This document shows, piece after piece, positions 34,201 to 41,411 of a stretch of DNA of 64,000 nucleotides. This DNA comes from CBDATB01 sp965199745. GTDB lineage: Bacteria > Bacteroidota > Bacteroidia > Cytophagales > Flammeovirgaceae. The notes beneath the pieces were generated by a model. That model had not been told where the DNA came from and made no database searches. It saw nothing but the letters and a program-made list of their open reading frames with translations. The stretch spans positions 372,001 through 436,000 of the forward strand of contig CBDATB010000012.1 of assembly GCA_965199745.1 (NCBI GenBank), read 5' to 3'. Both the position numbers and the translations under genes were made by a program. Position 1 is the stretch's first letter; every line of letters begins with the position of its first letter.

Positions 34201-36444
34201 TTATTTGCATATTCTTAGCTTTGCAAAGCTAAGGATTAAGGTTTTTTCTCCGAAATTTTCAAAGTTTATTTTAGCTCTTCTTTTGTAAATATCATGTTCT
34301 TCAATATGTAAGACTATACCGAAACCGAACTTGGGGTGTTCTACTCGCTGTCCTGCTTGGATTTCTGAAGGCTGGCTTGGGTAGAAGTTTTCTGAGCGGA
34401 TGTGTTGACTTTTGTATGATGTGGGTAGTGTTTTTTTTATTACCTCTGCCTCTCCCCTTTTTGTTTCGGGTGTATTATTTTTTTCTGTGTTATTGCGTCT
34501 ATCATATCCTCTTATGTATTGTTTATCAACTTCTTCTAAAAAGCGGCTCGGGTCGCAAAGAAGTAGCTTACCGAAGCGATACCGCTGCAAAGCGTAGGAG
34601 AGTATTAGCCTTTCTTTTGCCCTAGTAACTGCTACATAAAATAAGCGTCTTTCTTCTTCAAGGTCTTCTCGGCTTGCGAGCATCATTTGGGAAGGAAAGA
34701 GGTTTTCTTCCATGCCTGCAATATATACATACTTAAACTCAAGCCCTTTAGACATGTGAATTGTCATTAATGTAACACTATCTTTGCCTGCATTTTGTTC
34801 CTGTGAAGTCAATAGAGAGACTTGCTGGACGAAGGCACTCAGGCTTTTATCCTCGTTATCTCGGTCGTCTGTAAATGCTTTAACCGCATTGAGTAGTTCT
34901 TGTAAGTTTTCGTATCTGCTTCGTCCTTCTACTGATTTATCATTATATAACTCTTGTAGCATGCCCGAATTTTTTGCGATTTGTAGAGCTGTTTCATAGG
35001 CATTTTTCCTTTGTACGGCTAAGTGAAATGATTTAATGAGTGTAGCAAATCCGTCAATTGCCGTAGTAAATCGGTTTTTCCCGAAATGTGTTCTGATGTT
35101 TGAAATGATATCCCAAATGCTTAGTCCTGTTTCTACAGATTTGAGAATTACTTTTTCTAGGGTTGTTTGCCCAATGCCCCGCTTAGGCAGATTGATAATT
35201 CTTTTAAATGCTTCAACATCATTGGTGTTGATGGTAAAACGTAGGTAGGCTATCAGGTCTCTGACTTCTCTTCTTTGGTAGAAAGACAGTCCACCTATTA
35301 TTTTATAATTAATATTGAGTAGGCGCAATGCTTCTTCAAGTGTTCTAGACTGACTGTTTGTTCTATAAAGAATAGCAAATTCGTGGTTGGATAGATTCCT
35401 TCTTACTTTTTCCTCAAAGATATGATTGGCAATCAATTTTGCTTCTTCTGAATGGGAAACAGCTTTGAGTATTTGTATGTATTTTCCTTTTTGGTTTTCT
35501 GTCCACACCTTTTTAGGTAACTGATTAGTGTTGTGCTTAATGATTGAGTTGGCAGCTGCTACGATATTTTGGGTAGATCGGTAGTTTTGTTCAAGCTTGA
35601 AGGTTTTTAAGTCTGAGTATTCTTTCTTAAAGTTAAGAATATTTTGAATATCTGCACCTCTGAATGCATAAATGCTTTGTGCATCATCTCCTACCACACA
35701 AATATTTTGATGAACGGCAGCGATTCTTTTAATAATAACATATTGCGAATAACTAGTGTCTTGAAATTCATCTATTAGCACATATTCAAACCTATGTTGG
35801 TATTTGTTAAGTATATCTGCATTTTTAGGATCGTTGAAAAGTAAGTTTGTATTGAAAAGTAAGTCATCGAAATCCATAGCATTGGCTTTGAAGCATCGCA
35901 GCGAGTATTCTTTAAATATTTCACTGAATTTTGGTTTCTGGGATACTTGATCTTCTGATAAAAATTGGGGGTTATTCAGGTATTTTTGCCAAGAGATGAG
36001 ATTATTTTTAGCATGAGAGATTCTGCTTAAAATACTATTGATTCTATATGTCTTATCGTCTAGTTGCATTTCTTTAACGATACTTTTGATAACTGATTTA
36101 CTGTCGTCAGTATCGTAAATAGTAAAGTTGCTGGTATAGCCCAACCTTTCGCCTTCAAAGCGCAATATTTTGGCAAACACCGAATGAAAAGTACCCATCC
36201 ATAAGTTTCTGGCTTCATGGCCTACTACTTTTTCAATTCTTTCACGCATTTCTCGCGAGGCTTTATTGGTAAAAGTGAGTGCCAGAATATTAAAAGGCTC
36301 TATACCATTTTCTATCAGGTGGGCAATACGATAGGTTAGCACTCTGGTTTTTCCTGAGCCTGCACCTGCGATAATCATCATAGGTCCTGCACCGTTTAGC
36401 ACTGCAGCTCTTTGTTCCTGATTCAGTGTTGCAATATAATTCAC
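34201..36444 (-). CDS. pcrA: ATP-dependent DNA helicase, UvrD/PcrA type
   Basis: A superfamily 1A 3'-5' helicase for repair and displacement of proteins from DNA. Motifs: Walker A AGAGSGKT at residues 26-33, motif II LIDEFQDTS, motif III GDDAQSIYAFRGAD, motif IV QNYRST, motif V LMTIHMSKGLEF and motif VI VTRAKERL. The C-terminus has the PcrA-type VEHPKFGFGIV segment. At 747 residues it has family length. The start codon is GTG (36442-36444), directly after an in-frame stop, and no ATG is available before residue 22. DUF4290 follows in the same operon. Confidence 0.94.
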   Translation of the reverse strand: MNYIATLNQEQRAAVLNGAGPMMIIAGAGSGKTRVLTYRIAHLIENGIEPFNILALTFTNKASREMRERIEKVVGHEARNLWMGTFHSVFAKILRFEGERLGYTSNFTIYDTDDSKSVIKSIVKEMQLDDKTYRINSILSRISHAKNNLISWQKYLNNPQFLSEDQVSQKPKFSEIFKEYSLRCFKANAMDFDDLLFNTNLLFNDPKNADILNKYQHRFEYVLIDEFQDTSYSQYVIIKRIAAVHQNICVVGDDAQSIYAFRGADIQNILNFKKEYSDLKTFKLEQNYRSTQNIVAAANSIIKHNTNQLPKKVWTENQKGKYIQILKAVSHSEEAKLIANHIFEEKVRRNLSNHEFAILYRTNSQSRTLEEALRLLNINYKIIGGLSFYQRREVRDLIAYLRFTINTNDVEAFKRIINLPKRGIGQTTLEKVILKSVETGLSIWDIISNIRTHFGKNRFTTAIDGFATLIKSFHLAVQRKNAYETALQIAKNSGMLQELYNDKSVEGRSRYENLQELLNAVKAFTDDRDNEDKSLSAFVQQVSLLTSQEQNAGKDSVTLMTIHMSKGLEFKYVYIAGMEENLFPSQMMLASREDLEEERRLFYVAVTRAKERLILSYALQRYRFGKLLLCDPSRFLEEVDKQYIRGYDRRNNTEKNNTPETKRGEAEVIKKTLPTSYKSQHIRSENFYPSQPSEIQAGQRVEHPKFGFGIVLHIEEHDIYKRRAKINFENFGEKTLILSFAKLRICK

Positions 36445-36512
36445 TTATTACTCAATTAATATTTTAATCAATGCTGTAAGAAACTGCAAATTACTCAAAT
36501 TGCTTCTAGAAT

Positions 36513-36544
36513 AAAAAACCCTCTGGTATGCCAGAGGGTTTTTT
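36513..36544. terminator. strong intrinsic terminator
   Basis: AACCCTCTGG (36517-36526) and CCAGAGGGTT (36531-36540) form a perfect 10-base stem with a TATG loop, with A-runs before and T-runs after, so it can work in both directions. It lies 30 bases downstream of the barrel protein gene on the minus strand. Confidence 0.92.
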
Positions 36545-36573
36545 CAAAGATGAAGAAACACTACTAAGAATAA

Positions 36574-37416
36574 TCACAATTTCATGAAAAAACCTGCGGA
36601 AAAAGGTGCACCTACTAAAGTATTTCTACCTCCTAAATTGAAAAAGTAATTCGCACTGAAACCAATATTTTTGAATACATTATTTATAAATATTTCTGGC
36701 CCTAAAGTGTAGGTGCTAATTCTATCGCCAAAAATACCTGTATTGCTCGTATCTGGTGCTTCTCTGTTTCTGAGGGAAACAAGGTTTCTGCTTTTGACAA
36801 TTAACGTTATTTTTTCGCTAAAGGTATACCCTATCTCTGCATCGATATGTACTTCTGACGAGAATCCTCTGGTGCGGTTATTGTATCCTGCTCCTAAACC
36901 TAAAAACAGGGGTATTTTCTGAAAACCATAGCCGGCTTCGAGTTTTAAAAGTTGGTTAAATTCGCCATCTCCTGAAGTAATAAGCCCGTTGCTTTTGCCT
37001 GTAGGGACGCCTAGAGTTAGGCTTGCACTCAACACGAAAGGCTTATTGTAGATCAGTCCGTATTTGATGAATACATCGATATCGCCTATACTGCTTCGCG
37101 AGTCTCCCTCGTTATCTGGTGCTCCCGAGAGGAATTGTTGTGTATTTCTTACAGCTCGGTAAAAAAGGGGAATATAAGTTCCCACTGTTACCCTATCTGT
37201 CAGCCCATATTCTCCGTAGAAGTTGGTAATATAGATAGTAGTAGTGGGGAAATCACCCAGCTGCTCTGAACCGTCATCGTTATAAAATCCGGTACCTATC
37301 AGGAAAAACTCACTTAGTTTAAAGAAGCCTTTACCTTTAGGTTGCGGCCAACCACCCCCTAACACACTTGCGGGTAATATTAATGCAAGGAGCAAGGCAT
37401 AAGGTAATTTTTTCAT
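36574..37416 (-). CDS. outer-membrane beta-barrel protein
   Basis: A signal peptide (about 1-20, ending in VLGG) precedes a 260-residue body of alternating amphipathic strands (for example FYGEYGLTDRVTVGTYIPLF, LSASLTLGVPTGKS, FLGLGAGYNNRT) with a C-terminal Phe/Leu-rich strand ending MKL. The pattern is like the transporter/MetA-pathway barrel proteins (PF13557-like). The cargo is unknown. It follows the Big2-DM13 lipoprotein gene by 64 bases on the same strand and shares its terminator, which suggests a pair. Confidence 0.75.
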   Translation of the reverse strand: MKKLPYALLLALILPASVLGGGWPQPKGKGFFKLSEFFLIGTGFYNDDGSEQLGDFPTTTIYITNFYGEYGLTDRVTVGTYIPLFYRAVRNTQQFLSGAPDNEGDSRSSIGDIDVFIKYGLIYNKPFVLSASLTLGVPTGKSNGLITSGDGEFNQLLKLEAGYGFQKIPLFLGLGAGYNNRTRGFSSEVHIDAEIGYTFSEKITLIVKSRNLVSLRNREAPDTSNTGIFGDRISTYTLGPEIFINNVFKNIGFSANYFFNLGGRNTLVGAPFSAGFFMKL

Positions 37417-37480
37417 GTTGTTGGTTCTATTAAGTAATTGGAAGAATTTTGTTATAAAATTATATTTAGGTCATTTGCTA

Positions 37481-38728
37481 TTACTCTAGCTCGAATACAC
37501 CATAAATAATATTGAATGGTTTGCAGTGGTAGATAACATAATTAAAAGCATTGATATCAGGGTTACCGGGTACTACGAAAGTTCTATTATTGCCTGGTCC
37601 CGTTGCTATTTCGGCAATTTCTATGTCAGAGCTAGTTACTCTGTCTGCGTCGTTGCCCAAGTAAAGAAAAGGGCCTGGTATGCCCGCTCCATTAAAATCT
37701 TGATTCAGTCTAACTTTCAATACATTGTTTTCTTCAGCATCTACAAATAGTGTAACGCTCCCTTTTGTTGAGCCTCTTCCTCGGACAAAATTTCCGTTTC
37801 TTTCATTAACACTAGCTGTAATGACGTTGATAGTGTAGGGGTCGCTGCTAATACCTCCTGAACTCGCTGTAATTTCTGCAGTACCTACTGCAATACCGCT
37901 GGTAAGCCCTTGCGCATCAACAGTGAGAATATTTGTATTATTACTAACCCAATTAAAGTTAGTCATATTGATGATATCGCCATTAACATTTTTCGCTGTG
38001 GCGTTAAATTTCAATGTTTTGCCCACTTCGACGCTCTTGTTGCCTGAGGGGTTGACTATTTCGACATCCACTGCGGTATTTTCACCGTTTGCTACTACAG
38101 CAATAAGTTTATCTTTGATGAGATTATTTTGTTCAGTAGCGGTAGCTGTTATTCTTGCCTGACCCACGGCGATTCCTGTTACCAGTCCGTCGGCATTGAC
38201 TGTAGCGATAGACTCGTTGGAAGAATTCCACGCTATCGGTGTATTTTCTGTGATATTATTACCGTTATAGTAGGTTGCAGAAAGCTGCAATGTTCCATTT
38301 CTTGAGACACCTGCAATACCGGTAGCAGAGTTAATTTCTATTCTTTCAAAATTTACCACTCTGAGATACCAAATATGGTCTTCTTGAAGACGTACTTCAC
38401 CGTTCCAGATGGTCATAATGGACTCTCCTTCACGCAAGCCTGTAATAATACCATTGTTTGCAGTAGCTATATTAACTGAATCAACTTTCCAACCTAATTG
38501 CTCATTTACTACTTCTCCTTTTAAGTTGGTAACTATAAAGACCGTATCGCTGCTGTTTAAAGCTATTTCTATAGGGTTAATTTTCGATCGTCCTGTAGAT
38601 TCATCGGGAAGGTTTTGAGGGCTTACCACGAAAGGCATCCTGTCGTCTACAATGTCTACTCCTATGCAAGAGTTGAGGAGTATGAAGCAAACCCACAAAA
38701 AGTGGGTATTTATTTTGTGTATTTTCAT
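37481..38728 (-). CDS. lipoprotein with Big2 repeats and a DM13 domain
   Basis: A surface or periplasmic lipoprotein with lipobox LNSC. Two to three Ig-like Big2 repeats follow (about residues 120-310; repeats share the phrase VTGIAVGQARITA / TSGIAVGTAEITA). The C-terminal 105 residues look like a DM13 domain: GNFVRGRGSTKGSVTLF, a GPFLYLGND turn, and a final YVIYHCKPFNIIYG with one conserved Cys. DM13 is a proposed redox domain linked to cytochromes. The ATG at 38728 is used; an in-frame TTG at 38734 is less likely. Probably co-transcribed with the barrel protein gene downstream. Confidence 0.75.
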   Translation of the reverse strand: MKIHKINTHFLWVCFILLNSCIGVDIVDDRMPFVVSPQNLPDESTGRSKINPIEIALNSSDTVFIVTNLKGEVVNEQLGWKVDSVNIATANNGIITGLREGESIMTIWNGEVRLQEDHIWYLRVVNFERIEINSATGIAGVSRNGTLQLSATYYNGNNITENTPIAWNSSNESIATVNADGLVTGIAVGQARITATATEQNNLIKDKLIAVVANGENTAVDVEIVNPSGNKSVEVGKTLKFNATAKNVNGDIINMTNFNWVSNNTNILTVDAQGLTSGIAVGTAEITASSGGISSDPYTINVITASVNERNGNFVRGRGSTKGSVTLFVDAEENNVLKVRLNQDFNGAGIPGPFLYLGNDADRVTSSDIEIAEIATGPGNNRTFVVPGNPDINAFNYVIYHCKPFNIIYGVFELE

Positions 38729-38877
38729 TTTCAAAATTAAATTTTGAGTCTTATTTATTATTAGTATGTTTTTTTATTGTTTGGCAAGAGATAAACTGGG
38801 GGTACTCTATTATTTGCTGATAGGATAAGTGAGCATTACGAGCTATAAAGCCAAACGACAACTTTACTAACATGTAA

Positions 38878-38892
38878 AACTATGGGATAGTT
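38878..38892 (-). terminator. possible terminator of acpP-fabF-rnc
   Basis: AACTAT-GGG-ATAGTT forms a short 6-base stem 18 bases after the rnc stop on the minus strand. The following T-run is short (TTTTA), so this is weak. Confidence 0.3.
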
Positions 38893-38910
38893 CGTATAGG
38901 TAATAATTTT

Positions 38911-39621
38911 TTATGTTATATTTTCATAGGCTTTTCTTGAGGCATCTTGTTCTGCTCTTTTTTTGCTAGAGCCAAAACCTTCTGATATGGCATTTTGATC
39001 AATAAACAGCCTTACTTTAAATTGTTTTTGTCCTTTTCTCGTGTCTTGCTCGACAACCTTAAAACACAGTGTTTTGTTATTTTTTTGTGTCCACTCTAAT
39101 ATCTGGCTTTTAAAATTAGTGATTGTTTCAATGAGTTCTTCTATGTCGTAGTGCTGCTTGATAATTTGGTATATAATAAATTTTTTACAAAATTCAAAAC
39201 TTTTATCTAGGTACAGGGCTCCTATAAAAGCCTCCATGGCGTCCCCATATACCGATTTGTATATGCGGTTATTTCTTTTTTCACAGCTAATTAGTTTATC
39301 AAGACCTATTTTCATGGCGAGTTTGTTTAAAGACTCCCTATTGACAATTCGTGAGCGGATTTCGGTGAGAAAACCTTCGTTTTTATAAGGATATTTTGCG
39401 AAAAGATATTCTGCAACAATTAAGTTCAACACTGCATCGCCCAGGTATTCTAGCCGTTCGTTTGACTCTTTGAATCCGATGGAGTTAATTTTGGCTACTG
39501 ATGCGTGCTGCATCGCTAGGTAATAGAGGGAAAGATTGTTAGGTTTTGTTCGTATGATCTGCCTGATGGCCTTCAACATCTGTTTCTCTTGCTTTGAGTA
39601 TCTTTTTATCTTAAAGAACAA
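38911..39621 (-). CDS. rnc: ribonuclease III
   Basis: A double-strand-specific endoribonuclease for rRNA and mRNA processing. The catalytic signature NERLEYLGDAVL is present near residue 54, with a second acidic site (YGDAMEAFIGALYLD). A C-terminal dsRNA-binding domain (about 165-235) ends in SSKKRAEQDASRKAYE. No ATG precedes the conserved N-terminal region, and the TTG at 39619-39621 gives the expected length of 236 residues; an ATG at residue 15 would cut into the homologous part. It lies 30 bases after fabF, in the usual acpP-fabF-rnc order. Confidence 0.94.
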   Translation of the reverse strand: MFFKIKRYSKQEKQMLKAIRQIIRTKPNNLSLYYLAMQHASVAKINSIGFKESNERLEYLGDAVLNLIVAEYLFAKYPYKNEGFLTEIRSRIVNRESLNKLAMKIGLDKLISCEKRNNRIYKSVYGDAMEAFIGALYLDKSFEFCKKFIIYQIIKQHYDIEELIETITNFKSQILEWTQKNNKTLCFKVVEQDTRKGQKQFKVRLFIDQNAISEGFGSSKKRAEQDASRKAYENIT

Positions 39622-39651
39622 GACTGAGTAGTATTAGATAAAAAATGGTAT

Positions 39652-40914
39652 TTATTCTTTAAATTCTCGCATGACAATGGAAAAATTATGCCCTCCAAAA
39701 CCAAAAGTATTGCTGAGTGTGGTATTTACTTTTCTTTTTTGTGTTTGATTAAGAGTAAGGTTAAGTTTAGGGTCAAAGGCTTGATCGTTTGTACAATGGT
39801 TGATAGTGGGCGGAATTACTTGTTTATTAATTGCCATAATACAGGCGATAGCTTCTACAGCTCCTGCTGCACCCAACAAATGACCTGTCATAGACTTTGT
39901 GGAGCTGATATTGAGTTTGTAAGCATGTTCGTGGAAAACATTTTTTATTGCTTTTATTTCGCTAATATCACCTAAAGGTGTAGAGGTACCATGCACGTTG
40001 ACGTAATCTACTGCTTCTGTGCTGATATCAGCATCCTTCAAGGCATTTTTCATAACACTTTCTGCACCTAATCCTTCGGGATGTGGTGCGGTCAGGTGAT
40101 GGGCATCTGCTGACATGCCTCCTCCTATGAGTTCGGCATATATTTTAGCTCCTCTAGCTTTTGCATGCGAGAGTTCTTCTAATATCAGTGCACCTGCGCC
40201 TTCTCCCATAACGAAACCGTCGCGGTCTTTATCAAAAGGTCTTGAGGCTGTTTTGGGGGAATCATTTCTTGTGGACAAAGCTCTGAGGGCATTGAATCCG
40301 CCCACTCCGGCTTCGCATATTGTAGCTTCTGATCCTCCTGATATAAATAAATTAGCTTTGCCCAGTCTGATATAATTAAAAGCATCTATGATCGCATTTG
40401 TCGCTGATGCACAAGCAGACACTGTCACAAAATTTGGTCCCATGAATCCGTATTTGATAGAAATATGTCCTGCACTCAAATCGGCGATCATTTTAGGAAT
40501 AAAGAATGGATTGAAGCGCGGCGTGCCGTCTCCTGTTCCAAATTTGAGTACTTCTTGTTGGAAGGTAGTGAGTCCTCCAATACCCGATCCCCAAATAACC
40601 CCTGCATGCTCTAAGTCGATACTTCGTAGGTTGAGCTGGGCGTCCTGCACGGCTTGGTCAGCTACTAATATTGCATATTGAGTAAAAGTGTCCATTTTGC
40701 GTGCTTCTTTCCTATCTATATGGTCTAGGACGTCGAATTTTTTTATTTCGCAGGCAAAGCGCGTTTTGAACTTTTCAGCATCAAATTTTGTAATGGGGGC
40801 TGCTCCGCTTGTGCCTTTTTGCAGGTTATCCCAGTATTCGGGTATGTTATTCCCTATGGGCGTTAAACACCCTAACCCGGTAACTACTACCCGTTTCGTT
40901 TTTACGGTTTTCAA
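39652..40914 (-). CDS. fabF: beta-ketoacyl-ACP synthase II
   Basis: Condenses malonyl-ACP with acyl-ACP to lengthen fatty acids. The Cys-His-His triad is visible: Cys in VSACASATNAI, His in VNVHGTSTPLGD, and His in KSMTGHLLGAAGAVEA. Residue count 420 matches FabF. The sequence begins KRVVVTGLGCLTPIGN as expected, but the only available start is a TTG at 40912-40914 (or an ATT just before it); the next in-frame ATG is deep inside the domain. It follows acpP by 123 bases. Confidence 0.95.
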   Translation of the reverse strand: MKTVKTKRVVVTGLGCLTPIGNNIPEYWDNLQKGTSGAAPITKFDAEKFKTRFACEIKKFDVLDHIDRKEARKMDTFTQYAILVADQAVQDAQLNLRSIDLEHAGVIWGSGIGGLTTFQQEVLKFGTGDGTPRFNPFFIPKMIADLSAGHISIKYGFMGPNFVTVSACASATNAIIDAFNYIRLGKANLFISGGSEATICEAGVGGFNALRALSTRNDSPKTASRPFDKDRDGFVMGEGAGALILEELSHAKARGAKIYAELIGGGMSADAHHLTAPHPEGLGAESVMKNALKDADISTEAVDYVNVHGTSTPLGDISEIKAIKNVFHEHAYKLNISSTKSMTGHLLGAAGAVEAIACIMAINKQVIPPTINHCTNDQAFDPKLNLTLNQTQKRKVNTTLSNTFGFGGHNFSIVMREFKE

Positions 40915-41037
40915 AATGGCTTGGTTGTTTGGGTGGTTATCCTTAATGGGTACTAGCGTTAAAAGATATAGCAGACAGAATTATTGAAAGCATGAGGTAG
41001 CGAGGCCACAGTTTTTCTGTCTTATTTTTGTTTTCTT

Positions 41038-41271
41038 TTATTGTTCTTCTAAGTAAGAGATAGCTTGTCCTACAGTTGTAATACTCTCGGCTTGGTCATC
41101 AGGAATAGAAATATCAAATTCTTTTTCAAATTCCATAATAAGTTCTACGGTATCTAAGGAATCTGCACCTAAGTCGTTCGTAAAACTCGCTTCGGGTGTT
41201 ACTTCTGAGGCTTCTACCCCTAGCTTATCGACGATAATTTTTTGTACTTTTTGAGCAGTGGTTTCTGACAT
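41038..41271 (-). CDS. acpP: acyl carrier protein
   Basis: A small acidic protein that carries growing acyl chains on a phosphopantetheine arm attached to Ser38 in GADSLDTVEL. Length 77 residues and the four-helix pattern (DQAESITTVGQAISYL at the end) are typical. The coenzyme A that supplies the arm depends on panD, encoded about 8.5 kb away. First gene of acpP-fabF-rnc. Confidence 0.97.
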   Translation of the reverse strand: MSETTAQKVQKIIVDKLGVEASEVTPEASFTNDLGADSLDTVELIMEFEKEFDISIPDDQAESITTVGQAISYLEEQ

Positions 41272-41411
41272 ATCTTTTGAAGATTAATAATTGAAAATTT
41301 CGACCCACAAAGAAAAGCATTTAATTAATGAAATCAAATTTGAGTTTAAAAATAATTAGCTTTTTTAGTAAAAATTTGCTGTGCTTATATTTTAGGCACA
41401 TCTAAATAAAG

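Noticed and set aside
34377..34625. 82-codon plus-strand ORF inside pcrA
   Set aside because: Antisense to the C-terminal part of a well-supported helicase gene; hydrophobic composition results from the complementary codons.
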